Positions 10,728 through 22,417 of a stretch of 64,000 nt of DNA are shown piece after piece. This DNA is from Ganoderma boninense (taxonomy: Eukaryota; Basidiomycota; Agaricomycetes; Polyporales; Polyporaceae). Position 1 is the first letter of the stretch, and each line of letters begins with the position of its first letter. The stretch covers positions 592,155 to 656,154 of the forward strand of contig CM035310.1 in NCBI GenBank assembly GCA_002900995.3, given 5' to 3'. The translations under genes were made by a program, and so were the position numbers. A model generated the notes under the pieces. The model saw only the letters and a program-made list of their open reading frames with translations. It made no database searches and had not been told where the DNA came from.

Positions 10728-12384
10728 CTAGAGGAATTGTGTCGGGTCCCTCCACTCCGCCTCCAGGCACCCATAGCAATCCAACCAGTCTCGGGCGTTG
10801 AACAGCGTGCGGCCCTTCGGCCACTCCTCGAGCTGGACCTGCCCGTTCGCCTTCGACACGGTGAAGTACTCGTCGTCGATACGCGCGACGCTGACCATCG
10901 GGAAGCCCTGCTCGATGACCGACTGCGCGTCCTCGACGTGGAAACGCAGCAGGCCGATGTAGCGTAGCTGTGGCGGCATGCCCGCGCGCAGTTGCTAGAG
11001 GGAGGGAGGGAGGGACGGGCGATGATCGATGAGCCTTGGGCTTGGGGGCGGTAAAAGGGAGGACGAACGGACGTACCGAGACAAACTCGAGCGTGTTCAC
11101 TGGCGCCAACGCCTGCAGGGTCAACGCCTGCACCCCACGCGGCACTAACCACATTGCCACCGGCGCCGCGACGTCCTTCGGGAGCGTCGCCGTCAAGCTC
11201 CGCAGACTCGTCAGGGACGGGAGCACTCCCCACACCGTCGCGTCATATCCTAACCGCTTCAACGCCCAGTCCGCACTCGGCACCGTGAGCTGGAGCGTGC
11301 GCAGCGCCGAGCGGCCCTTGAGGAACTCGGAGATGGCGGGGAAGAGGTCATGGTCGTTGACGCGGTAGCCGATGAGCGAGAACGCGAAGTGGTGGAGGAA
11401 CGGGAGCGCGGTGGGGTACTCGCGGAACTGCGTCGACGCGGTGCACTCGAGGTGGCACTCGAGGCGGAGGCTCTCGAGCTGGTGGCCGTTGGCGAGGATG
11501 TCCGCGAACGCGCGCGAGTCCCCCGGAAAGATGCCCTGGAAGTCGAGGTGCGTGAGGCTCCGGATCGACACCGCGTCGGCGGGGAAGCTCCAGTTGGGGT
11601 TGTGCAGCGAGAGGTAGCGGACGGAGGACTTGTTCTGGAGGAGGAAGTCGTACACCTGCGTCGGCGCGCCGCCCGTCGAGTGCAGCGAGAACTGCATGAT
11701 GTGTTTGAAGCGAGGGAAGCGCAGCTCCCCCGTGCCGTCGGCTGGCCTGGGTCAGCCGAGATGGTGTCAATGCCAAGTCAACTATCGCACCCCATACAGC
11801 AGGAGAGACGATAAGAATACCGCGTACGTACATGAGGGACAGGCCGGTGAGCCGGTGGCTGATGGTCTCCAAGGTGCGGAGGAAGGTGTACATGTCCTTC
11901 CACCTCATCGCACAGTGGACGTGCTTCAGGTTCGTCAGTTTGGGGAGCGCATTGGAGAGCATCCCTGTTTGGAATGTTATCGGGAACGTCTCCCGCCCAG
12001 GTACGAAAACTCGGAGAGTCTTGACATGGCTGGCGAAGCTGGCGTCGGTGATGATCCGGGTGAGGATGTCGGCGCTGCGCTGCGACTCTCGCTTTTCAGA
12101 CGCTGTCCTCGGATGCCGTGGTGGGAAGAGTGAATGGTCGACAGGGGGAGCCATTTCAGAATGCAAACATCAATATCGCTTCATCAGGTTACCCGTTGTC
12201 AACCTACCAAGCTGCAAGTCGATTCGTTGAATAACAGTTCGCTGGCGATACGTGACAGGACGTGCGGCACATGGAGCAACGATTTGAGGTCGCGAGGCGG
12301 GAGCCACAGGGCTATCTCCCGCCAGATTTCCGTTGAGAATCCCGGCGTCGTATGGGGCTGAACGAGTGGCTGCGAGGTGGGCAT
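10728..12384 (-). CDS. F-box / leucine-rich-repeat-like protein
   Basis: Probable substrate adaptor of an SCF ubiquitin ligase. The first exon (12208-12384) has an F-box: STEIWREIALWLPPRDLKSL, then VPHVLSRIASELLF. Later exons encode LRR-like strings (ADILTRIITDASFASHVKTL, LPKLTNLKHVHCAM, SVRYLSLHNPNW, LTHLDFQGIF, HQLESLRLECHL) and end GLLRFHVEDAQSV to CLEAEWRDPTQFL. Clean junctions: donor after SLM at 11832, acceptor giving PADGTGELRFPRF, and VS/QLRAGMPPQ around 11000-11080. The start of exon 2 (near 12150-12180) cannot be joined in frame, so a one-base indel may lie there. The start at 12384 is the nearest ATG before the F-box; see the TPR-like feature upstream for a possible longer model. 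Confidence 0.7.
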
Positions 12385-12465
12385 GGAGTCAGTAAGAGGA
12401 AGGCATGGGAAGGACGGAACAACTATAACGAGAGCCCATCCCAGCGGGGAGCGCGCGCAACACAC

Positions 12466-13358
12466 CTGTCCTGGGGCAGCGACGTGCTGCGTCATGAGCG
12501 CCGAAGCTTCTGGGTTGTCCGGTTGCAGTTCCAGCGCTGCAAGAATGTCTGCGGGGAAGGCGGGAGTGGGGAAGGGGCCTGAGTAAAAAGGTGCGCGCAG
12601 AGCCGGCTAGAACCGCCTGGACCGACCTTGGTGCGCGCCGACGTGCAGTCCAGCCGCCAGTCTGGCCTTCGCTCGCATCAAGCGCGCCTTCGCCGCCTTC
12701 GGCGGCGACAATTTGGATATCGACAGGCAGGACTGAACCGCGTTCTCTATGAGCGTTCTCGAGCTGCCACGACGCAACCCGCCACAAACGTAGGTGGCAC
12801 GCGTGACATTGTAAGTAGATGGACGCATGTAAGAGACCAGACATCAGACAGGACACGGGGTTGATAACGGGGCAATTACCGACCGGCCAAGCTCTAGATG
12901 ACCCATGGCAGAGAGCAACACGTCAGCCTTCTGGTCATCCGAGAGGCACGAGGTTACATCTCGGATGCTCGCGTCGAGGATTTTCGGGTTGAAGACGTTG
13001 GCCGACCGAACGATGGGGGTCGGCGTAGAGGACGAGGAGTGGGAGCTCAGGGTTGGGTGTGCTCGATGATGCATGTCGACCCCTAGAATGGCAACACGGG
13101 TATGTTTTTGTTGTCGAGGGCAATGTTCCACGAAGCCAACCGTGTCCAATAGTCAACTCGGTCGCCAGAGTCGCTAAACGCTGGCGGGCGGTCTAGGCTA
13201 TCAGAGACGAAACTCGCGTTGATCTTGGATCTCTGAAACGACGAGTTGCTGGTGGTACGCTGCGCGTACGGAATGGGTGCTCGTCGTCGAGGGTGGCGCG
13301 TCGTCGTGAGAGTAAGGGCTGAGAGGATGCGGGTCACGACGGGCAAGTACAACGTCAC
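12466..13358 (-). CDS. TPR-like coding region, gene limits unresolved
   Basis: Two adjacent exons are convincing. A segment ending at 12627 encodes AKARLMRAKARLAAGLHVGA and HQ; a short exon (12466-12548) encodes DILAALELQPDNPEASALM. Together they look like the last tetratricopeptide-type helices of a TPR protein. Upstream coding-like pieces (about 12880-13080, reading ILDASIRDVTSCLSDDQKAD and VLLSAMGHLELG; and about 13150-13300) probably belong to it, but I could not fix their junctions. The donor at 12465 is phase 0, and the next in-phase acceptor lies just before PLVQPHTTPGF of the F-box gene, so a single TPR-F-box-LRR protein (Pof3-like order) is possible. Treat limits as approximate. Confidence 0.4.
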
Positions 13359-14332
13359 CGGATTAATGCCGACCTTCGCCGCGTGATGTCTGCCGCTCAG
13401 ACTGTGCGAACTTGCACCGCGACCCCCCCGCTGTGTTAGTGCGTGGACTCACCGTCGACACTGTTGAATGCAAGTTGTGCTGGAGACTGCACCCGTCGCT
13501 CCTGCGCGCGAGAACAGGGCGGGATCCAGATTCCAGACAGCGGATCAGCCAGGCATCAAGTTTTCCAGCCTAAGTCCACGGATGGAAACTGCCTTATATA
13601 GGCAACGGTCTCGATCTTCGTAGTCCTATCCTGCAGGAAAATTTGTAACCACATCATCCTAAGCCCTGTTTGGAGGCCCCTGTGGCACAAACGACAGGAG
13701 GACTCGCGACCTGGCGATTTGGAGCCACTAAGGGCTGGGCAATTTGTATGGAGCAAGCTCTGGAGTAATCTACTTCGAGAAGATAGGCGCACTGCCGATG
13801 GAATAAAATAAACTCCTCGGGGGCACACCCCGAACACAATACTAGATACAACATTTCGAACTACGTGCATTATGAGTACAAACTTGTGGCTATGCTCTTA
13901 CTCGGCCCTGGATCGAGCGGTCCAAATCCACTCGGTACCTCGTTTTGGCAACGCAAGCGCCTGACGAGTACCACCGGCGAGGCCCAACCAACCGTCGTGC
14001 CTGCTAGACATGATGACGGCTCAATTGGACATGATACAGATATTGCTACAAGAATGCAACTCGAGCTGGAACGGTTCTACTACTCTAGGAAAACTTGTGG
14101 CTCGCCATCCAGTGCCCCGGCCCAACCCCCGGTTTCCTGCGCGATAGGATACAACAGTCACCTGCTGGCAGTCCTGGATGCTTACATGAATGCAGAGTCG
14201 TCTGCCCATCCGTGTCCACCAGCCATGCTCATTGGGAACATGTCTTCATCGGGACCCCAGCCTGCGTCGTCTTTGTGCCTCATCGCCTGTGGTGGGAATG
14301 TCAGCCGAGCAGCTCCACATAGCAAGACCACC
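13359..14332. other. intergenic, no supported gene
   Basis: A 193-codon plus-strand open frame (13865-14446) overlaps the 3' exon of CSN3 antisense and has no motif. Nothing else recognised. Confidence 0.45.
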
Positions 14333-17047
14333 TCAACAGACCTTAATCAAGTACTCCTTGCTCGCGTTCACGCCACGCTCGATTTCGTACAGGAGCTTGC
14401 TGTGCTTCTGCGCGTCGACGAGCATCTGGTCGAGCTCGTCCTTTGAGAACTGCGGCACCGGGTCCGCGAATGTGACCGTCCCGTCCTCCGAGATACTCGC
14501 GTTGATTTCCCCGGAGTCGATCTGCGATCCGATCTCGCATCAGAGGCATCCCAACAACGCCCCCACAGGATCTCCCAAACGGGCAGGGCAGCGGGACCGA
14601 GACCGACTTACCATCGAGAGGATGGTCTCGCGGACCTCCTCAGGGCTATCGATCCCGACCTCCTTCCCGATGTCCGCCAGCCCGAGCGTTAGATACGTCG
14701 CTGTGAGCTTCTTGATCAGCCACACCGGCGCGCGATCGATCGCTTGGCTGACCAGGCCCCAGTTCTTTTCCTGCACGCAACACAAACACGAGGGGCACAG
14801 TGAGCTCCCGCTGGCTAGAAGCAGAACACGGCATGCGCTTACCTGGGTGTAGATGTCTTGATCCTTGGCCGCGGCCTGGCGCAGGAAATGGACTTGCGCA
14901 GGGTATTGCTTGCTAAAGCCCTGGTATGGCGTGTTCTTTATCTGTCGCAGGAGAGCAGGGAGCGTGTATTTTGGTGGAGGGATGGTCTGCAAGAGATCTA
15001 GTGAGCATCACCGGTGACGCCTCAGATACATGGTCCTACTTCGCCGTACTGGATCAGCTGCACGAGGACCAGCTTCTTGAACGCCTCAAGCTGGATGGCT
15101 GCCGGGACCTGAGCTGGTGCGGTGACGCAGATCTCGAAAAATTCCTCCGCCTGTGGCCATCGTTTGAGAGCCGCGAGAGCGACGCCACCTGCGTAGTGGT
15201 AGATGAGATTGTCGTTGTAGGTCAGATCTGATAGTGTCGTGTCGATGGCGGTGATGTGGTGCGAGAGGACTGGTAGCGCAGCCGTCAAGTGGCGATGGGC
15301 CACACAGAGCCTCAGGAAGATGGGGTGCAGTGTCGTGAGGAAAGATGGGTTTGGTGGATACCGCTGGACGAGATTCGAAAGGGGTCCTATCGCACCTCTT
15401 GGCTAGGAACGAAGCATAGTCAGATGTCGTCCATTATGGCGAACGTAAAGAAAAAATCACAGTATAACCGAAATACGGTTTGCGCCCGAAAATGATTTAG
15501 TTTACAGAAATCCAAGTCAAGCCCTAGGATGACTCCACAGAATAGACGAACGTGCATCCCAGGTTCTCGGAGGGATCCCTCTGCCACGCAAGCCTCATGA
15601 GACCGTTCCCCACAACCACGCATTTCCGCTCTACCTTCGGGTGCAGGTTCGGAAATTGTAAAGTTGGATTTTCGCCTCCGTGCGCCGGGCCTGCGGGGGA
15701 TATCAAATGGAGCATGGCGCTATCCTTATCAACCATGTCAGGAGAGCGCTATGTGGTGCGCTCGGAACATTTCACTTGACTGGAAGAACGACGATCCTTA
15801 TAGGGCCACATCCACGCCGTTGAGAAATGAAGAACATGCGCGAACGCGGCCTCGGGAGTGGAGTAGGCGCACATGAAGACGGCACGAGGTAGAGAAGCCG
15901 GAAACAGCTGCGCGCAGCTCGTGGAGCTGCCCCGAATCAACCTTGGCTGCGGCTTCACGGTCAAAGGATCCCTGAGCAGCATCTATGGTTGAGACACAAT
16001 GTTGCCTAACAGGTCCCACCGTAGGCATTAGATGAGGTTATCAGATCCCCCTCCCCCCACGTCGGAAGGACTGTTCGGGGACCTCATATGCCACGAAGAG
16101 TAATGAACAGGGAACATGATGGACTCAACCCAATGTCATGCAGAATACGCACATGCAGGTGGCGCGGGGCTCCTGACATGAACATCTTTAATGACAACGC
16201 AGATCCGAATATTCAGTCCGGTAGACTGTAGTAAATCGGAAAAATAGGCTCCAATACCCTCACCATCCTTCGCCGCAGCAACTGTAATGTCCTTCAGTAA
16301 TCCCCGCTCTTCACGGCAAGTTTAGATTGGGCTTGGGGTAGCTGTGGCGCAGGATGATACAGGAATGCAAACCCGCTTTACGATGACCATTACGGTAAGG
16401 TGGGGCAGATTATCCTGACATGCATTCCCGTTCAAGCGCAGAGGTATCTGCCCCCTCACGTCGTGAATATCTTCGCGACTGACCGTTCCAAGGCAAGGGA
16501 ATAATCCCGAAAAGAAACTGACAGAGAGCTAGAGTCAAAGAGATCTACTCACGTTGTTCACTGCCTCATAAAACCGCGCAATGTCCTTTCCTAGCATGGA
16601 AACTGCGACAAAGGATCAGCGCCACCGCGCGGGGGACGATTATGAGGAAGACGTACCTCGATCCGGGGCCTGTCGAGCTTGTGGAGGATCAAACTTGCTG
16701 GTAAACGCCTCGATTGCGTCTGGTAGCGCAGCGTTCGATGCTTGGTTCATGGAGGCCGAGTGCAGTCGCGCAGAGCTGTGGCGGGGACGCGTAAGACGCA
16801 AGCTTCGGCGATATTTGATGCGGTAAACGTACAGAATGTACAAGAAACCCAGGGTATTTGTCTGAGGGTCCAGCACGGTCAAGGGGTCTTGTCCGCTGCC
16901 CAATGTGCTTGCCAGGATCGTCTCCCGAACGTCCCTGGGTGCGAAGGTCTTCAGGTAGGCGGCGAGGTTCGATGCATGTGTCGTAATTTGCGTCAATACG
17001 TCGTCCAGGGATGGTAGGCCGATACCTGAAGCTCCAGCGTGACTCAT
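14333..17047 (-). CDS. CSN3: COP9 signalosome complex subunit 3
   Basis: PCI-domain subunit of the COP9 signalosome, which removes NEDD8/Rub1 from cullin ubiquitin ligases. Exons 16833-17047, 16657-16775, 16553-16602, 15040-15402, 14843-14986, 14612-14770 and 14333-14521 join in phase to 412 residues, close to the family length. Landmarks in order: LPSLDDVLTQITTHASNLA at the N-terminus, MLGKDIARFYEAVNN, GPLSNLVQRYPPNPSFLT, the helical repeats LPVLSHHITAIDTT and WPQAEEFFEICVTAPAQVP, then the PCI part with LTATYLTLGLADIGKEVG, SMIDSGEINASI, and FADPVPQFSKDELDQML at the C-terminus. The intron between the third and fourth exons (15403-16552) is 1,150 nt, against about 50-100 nt for the others. All junctions are GT-AG. 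Confidence 0.9.
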
Positions 17048-18004
17048 TTTAGCAGAATAAGGTGTCCTCAACAGAAGAGGTGGTGGTGGATGAGGGGCAC
17101 GATGAGGACGACCCGCATATCCTGGCGCTAGGAGCCACCGCTTAGATAGACGCCTGCATTATCCCACCGAATTTATTCCTGAAAATGAACCATCGACGGC
17201 TTTCTTACTTACTTCGCCGCTCAGCTCTCTGGTTCTCCCCGACGCATGCTCGAGGGGTTGAAAAAACCCATTCACCACAGGCGAGTTCAAAATTATCCTG
17301 TTACGGTTGAGAATCAGGGTCTTGGGTGTTGCGGGTGCCATAGTGACAGACAGGGAATTTGCCTTTCGCGTTACTCAACGCCAAAGATGTTGGATGACCG
17401 GCTGTGGTCTCTGTATCGCAGTACTTATCACCTTGGCACGCATTTGGTTATCCGTACGGCCTGACATTGTTCGATGTCACAATTCCCTTTGTCATATTGC
17501 TCTCCCTGGGCAATGTGAAACTTGATAGGATGTTGATCGTGACAGCTCACAGGTTCGGGACAACACACAGTAAGGCCGTGTAAGGTTTCCCATCTCAACG
17601 TGTTAGTGCTATGCAAGTCAATAGGTGGATCGTCCCCGTAAATATGTCTGGACTCTAGGAGTTCACAAGTCCACACCAAGTTGCAGTTGTGTGTTTAATT
17701 CTACAAAGCAGGGATGGCTTGGTGTATCTGCTCATGGCACATACTGCCCTAGATAGCGGGCTAAACCCTGCATTCGTGACGTAAGTTTGAGACCAGCCTG
17801 TACACACCTGATATTTGGAATTCATGCACTCCTTGGGAGTGCATTTCCGTAGGGTGAATTGCATCATTTTTACACTCCCTCGGGACTATTGATCGACTAA
17901 TGCACGTCGCATACTGATGAGGCCCGTTTATAGCCGTGTACGAATTCGGTCTAGAAAAGCTGGAAGGAAGGGACCGATACGTTGCCGGGTGTTCAAGTCT
18001 GCCG
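17048..18004. other. intergenic between divergent CSN3 and TCAB1-like genes
   Basis: Shared upstream region of CSN3 (minus) and the WD40 gene (plus). A 60-codon minus-strand open frame (17159-17341, MAPATPKTLILNRN) ends in a donor-like GTAAGT, but no downstream exon fits before the CSN3 start, so I do not call it a gene. Confidence 0.5.
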
Positions 18005-19980
18005 ATGAGTGAACCTCAGGAACCTCCCAGCTATGCCACATGGGCACCTCCTGTCTATGACATGAATAGCAGCCCCCGACAACTTTATTCAACTCATCTT
18101 CCCCAAAGCCAGGCGGCCGCGGATGGGACTGAAGATCCATCCGTTTTCGCTCGCCTAGCGAAATGGTAAATTTCCGCATAAACCACATTGGTATCTTCCC
18201 ATCAACACGCGCTCCGTCATAGGTGTCCCGACGGCTCGGTCGCGCTTGCTCAGTGTGAAGACAGGTCTTTCAGGTTTATTGAACTGTAAGCCTTTTCTCC
18301 GTTCAATGTGATTTCGTGCAGTCGTAACAATCTGGGCCCTTGGCCCTATGCAGCCCTTCAGAACTCCTCAGGGTCTCTATAGATGCCATAACTTCGACTT
18401 CCCTTCCCAAGTGCCTGACCCAATCGTCCCCCATCCTTGACTACGCGTGGTATCCCACCGCTAGTCCACGGGACCCGGCGAGCTTCTGCTTTGTGGCGTC
18501 GGTGCGCGAATGCCCGGTGAAGCTCCTAGACGCATCTGATGGAAGGGCAAGTATTTACTACCTCCCCCCGGCTATTTCCAGCGCGCTGACAGCTCGTTTG
18601 TGCCCCAGCTTCGGGCCTCGTACCGTATCGTGGACCATCGTGAACGACAAGTCGCGCCGCACAGTGTGGCGTTTAACGTCGGGGCGAACAGGTGCGTCGA
18701 TCCCGGCTCCGAGCCCCGCTTCCGCATCCTCACGTACGTAACGCGTGCCTTTGTGGCGTCAGGCTTTATTGCGGATTCGAGGACGCAATAGAAGTCTTCG
18801 ACATTCACCGTCCAGGGGAAGGCACGCGGTTGCGCACGACACCTTCGAAGAAGAGCAAGGATGGGCTGAAAGGCAAGTTCTCCCGCAGTGGCCTCGCCAC
18901 GCCTGAGAGTCCAGCCGTATTCAATACAGTGATGCTTATCGGCAGGAATCGTATCGGCTCTGGCGTTCGCACCAGATGTATCATCGGACATCTACGCAGC
19001 AGGCTCGTTCAGCCCCTCGTCACCGTCTTCGTCCAACATCGCTATCTTCTCCGAGACGAACGGAGAGGTTCCCATAATGTTCGTCGGGGCGGAAGATCAA
19101 CCGGCCGGGAGTGGAGCGGGGTATGGGGTGCGGGCCAGCGTTTCTCAGGTAAGCCCACAGCGGCCGCACGCGATAAGGGTCCGAGACTGAGAAGGCCCCC
19201 AGCTGATGTTCAGTCCCGCGAGACCCTTCCTCCTTTTCGCTTCATTCAGACGTGTGGACGACATCTATTGCTGGGATCTGAGGGGTGACGTGAGCAGGCC
19301 GGTCCAGGTCTTCAGCACGTCCTCCGCACTCCCGATCAGAAATCTGACGAACCAGAGGCTGCGGTTTGACCTGGATATTGGAGGGAATTGGCTCGCCGTA
19401 GGCGACGAGGTGAGCGCGCTCCGTCGCCAAACCTTCCATGGGGCGTTAACGAGGCATGCCCGGATACGCATGGGTGCCAACAGGGAGGCGGTGTCTCAGT
19501 GTTCGATCTTGCTGCGGCGAACAACACGCTGGCCGGAGGAAAGGAGCAGGACAGTGCACCCTGTTCGAGCCCGATGTCCAACCCACGAACCACCCCCACC
19601 TTGCGGTTCGACGCTCATGGCGGTCGGTTTCCCTTCCTTGGAGCCGCCGATTTATATGACTGGGCTGACTGGCGACTTGGACAGATGCGGTAGGCTCGGT
19701 TGCATTTCATCCTCTCCGCCCGTTGTTGCTGTCAGTTTCAGGGTCACGACGTTTCGATCACGCTGATGTGGCATCGGGGGTCTCTTCGGACTCCTCTATT
19801 TCGGACTCTGAAGACGATTTAGAAGAGCGCACGGAGTGCCCTCCGAGCGTCGGTACCTTCGCCGTGAAGAGACCGCGTAATAAGCTTCAGCCTGCCGCAT
19901 TAGATACGACGATCAAGCTCTGGGGTTTTGGACGCGGAGCGGACAACGGAGGGCAAGAAAGAGGGGACTCAGGGGAGTAA
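18005..19980 (+). CDS. TCAB1: WD40 protein of the telomerase Cajal body protein 1 (TCAB1/WDR79) family
   Basis: In animals this family guides telomerase RNA and scaRNAs; its role in fungi is less clear. Nine exons fit in phase: 18005-18165, 18223-18285, 18354-18546, 18609-18691, 18763-18872, 18946-19148, 19203-19409, 19484-19622 and 19685-19980, giving 484 residues. Diagnostic strings: CPDGSVALAQCEDRSF, SSPILDYAWYPTASPRDPAS, RASYRIVDHRERQVAPHSVA, LYCGFEDAIEVFDIHRPGEG, FASFRRVDDIYCWDLRGDVS, and GSVAFHPLRPLLLSVSGSR. The tail is acidic and Ser-rich (SSDSSISDSEDDLEERTE), then ALDTTIKLWGF. Introns 3 (18547) and 5 (18873) start with GC rather than GT (GCAAGT), yet both keep phase and family continuity. 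The ATG at 18005 is the one closest to the conserved region; an in-frame ATG at 17936 is an alternative. Confidence 0.9.
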
Positions 19981-20176
19981 CGGCATGCGAAGAAGAATTG
20001 GTGCATATTATCTTACTGTTACAACGGAGTAGTACCTAACGACATCGATCTGTAACCAAAGCAGGAAAGACGGGCTTTTATACAGACTGATACAGACCAG
20101 AGAGAAAGTCTAAACGAAGAAGAAGAACGCGGAGCAAAGACGAGTAGCATCAGGGCAACGTTCTGAAACCCTCTTC
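19981..20176. other. convergent 3' intergenic region
   Basis: A 196-bp spacer between the ends of the TCAB1-like gene and the P450, which are transcribed towards each other. A GAAGAAGAAG tract is present. No strong terminator structure was recognised. Confidence 0.5.
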
Positions 20177-22417
20177 TTATTCACACTCCTGCAGACCGTT
20201 GTGGACGAGCTGGGCAGTGAAATCCGAACGGGGTTTGAATAGGCATCGGAAGGGCTTCGGGTACCTGTTGGCATACGTGTTAACCCTGGCATGCTGGTAC
20301 ACAAATAGGACAAACACGTACGCCACGAGGCCGCTGATATACTCGCCACTAGGTTCGATGATGTTGCCGTTCACATCTCGGGGCTTTTCAAGGTCGAAGA
20401 TGGACAGCACTGATGCAATGCCGATCCAGACTGACGCCGCTGCCAAATGGCGTCCAGGACATATCCTCCTGCCGAACCCGAATGCTGCAAGCTCTGCGTC
20501 TCGCATATCGGCCCGCAGACTGCCATCCTCATTGAGCCAGCGTTCTGGGAAGAACCTGTCGGGGTCGGGGAACATTCTTTCGTCATGCAAGATTGCCCTG
20601 AAGACGGACGGTCAATGTGGAATCCACGAAGGTTGGAAGAGCAGATGGGCGATGTCGCTCACCAAGCGTTGCCCACTACAATGGAGCCGGAGGGCAGGTG
20701 ATAGCCATTGTATACATCGTCGGATGTAAGTCGATGGGGGACGGCTGTCGAATTGTCCCTGTTGAGTATGAATTTCCGAATAACGAGAAAGAATCTCACG
20801 AACCTAGGGGGGTGACTGGACGCCATCTGTAGAAGCGAGCACGGGTGAGCTTCTGGCCTGAGAAGGCGACTGCTGTTACACACTGACCTGAGAACTTCTT
20901 TGACTAGCGCGGTCACATAGGGCAAACTGGGCTCGTCTGAGAAGTCGGGTAGACGGTCTCGGCCAACGACGCGGTCCACCTCAGCTTGCGCCTTACGTTG
21001 AATGTCAGGGTTGAGCAACATGGCCAAGAAAAAGGAGCCGAGAGCGGATACAGTCTTGGCGAAAGAAGTCAGTACATTCACAGGGTCAGTAACGAAAATC
21101 GCTCACCGTATCAGAGCCCCCTACAATTGGAGGTAGAGTTAGCATTCAGTCATGGAAGGACGCCCAAAATAGAGATGTACCTGTATACGCCGCAGCGGCC
21201 ACACCGCTGAACACCGTCTCCTTGTGTTCCTTGTCCTCGTCTTCATTGAGATCGTTCAACAGGGACAGGATCATGGACGGGTGGGCACTTCCTTCTGCCT
21301 ACATACCGATCGTCAGAATCAAGGGTCTCTGCCAGCGTGTTCCGGTCAAGTAAGCTCACCATTGCCCTTGTCACAGCTTCAAATGGGCGCTCGACCATGG
21401 CGTCCGTGGCTTTTTTCCACTCCGCAGCTTGACGCTTGAACGTCGCTCCAGGGAACCAAGAAGGCACATGCTTCACTGCAAGCCGACGTCGGTTCTTGGA
21501 TCTGCAGAACGAAGAAGGCAGGGACTCACAAAGTGGGATGTAATCCACAAGATACGCGCCCGCGTTTCCCGCCATCGACATGGCGTGTAGAGCGGTTTCA
21601 GCGGTGGCTATATAGGGGTCATTCTTCGGTTGAACATCGATGCCATACGCGACACCCAAGATGAGAGATCCTGCCATGCTATTGACCGGGCATCAAACGT
21701 CTCGGCAACCTACAGAACGAAAGAGGAAGACGCACTGCCTCAGATGGGTCATGAAGTCGTCGGGAGATTCGAGAAGGCGTCGGAGTAGTTCTCTGGCGAC
21801 CTTCAGTTCCCTTGGACGATAGGCTACGGCTGCGTTCGGGTGGAAGAACTGATGGAACACACGACGGCGCTCTCGCCAATCGTCCCCGTAGCCCATAAAG
21901 ACGAAGTGCCAGTTGCAGCCGACCCTAAGATATTCGTCAACGATGAAGTCATAAGAAGGCGCAGATGCCGTACAATTCATTGAGCATTGGCAAACGGACC
22001 CTATCCATAAACATGATCAACACTGTCGCACTTCTCACGCACCGCTCAGTGCGAAACATGCGCACCTGTCTGAGTACAGCGACGACTTTTTCTCAAACAG
22101 CTCGTGCGCCGCCTCCGCAGAGTTGACGACAATGACGGGAGTTCCTGCAAGGTTGAGGTAGATGACATCGGAGCCTGTACGTGGGAATCAACATCAACAA
22201 GAGAGATTGTAAAGGTGGAGGCGGAAGGATACTTACGCAGCTTTTTACTCCAACGTTCGTAGGCTAGCCACTCGAACTCCTTCGGAACGTCGAAGATATT
22301 GCCAACAAGAGGAAGCCCCTTGGGACCAGGGGGGAATGATCTTCTCCTCTGCCGAAGCACAACGCTTACGGCGAGGGCGGAGACAATGAATAGAGCGAAG
22401 AGGGTGGGGTCAAACAT
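20177..22417 (-). CDS. cytochrome P450 monooxygenase
   Basis: ER-anchored haem-thiolate monooxygenase; substrate unknown. Thirteen exons join in phase to 512 residues: 22237-22417, 22066-22174, 21974-22000, 21736-21924, 21530-21678, 21360-21475, 21181-21298, 21107-21120, 20888-21054, 20804-20826, 20663-20744, 20322-20597 and 20177-20264. An N-terminal membrane anchor (FALFIVSALAVSVVL) is followed by the proline hinge FPPGPKGLPLVGN, the C-helix region WRERRRVFHQFFHPNA, the I-helix AAAAYTGGSDTT, the K-helix KEVLRWRPVTPLAVPHRL, and the haem loop FGFGRRICPGRHLA with the axial Cys. It resembles the large agaricomycete group often annotated as O-methylsterigmatocystin oxidoreductase-like. Exon 8 is only 14 nt and encodes part of the I-helix GGSDT. 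No neighbouring biosynthetic genes suggest a cluster. Confidence 0.93.

Noticed and set aside
13865..14446. 193-codon plus-strand open frame
   Set aside because: Overlaps the CSN3 3' exon antisense and has no family motif.
17159..17341. Minus-strand exon-like frame ending in a GTAAGT donor
   Set aside because: Only about 110 bp remain before the CSN3 start and no downstream exon fits.
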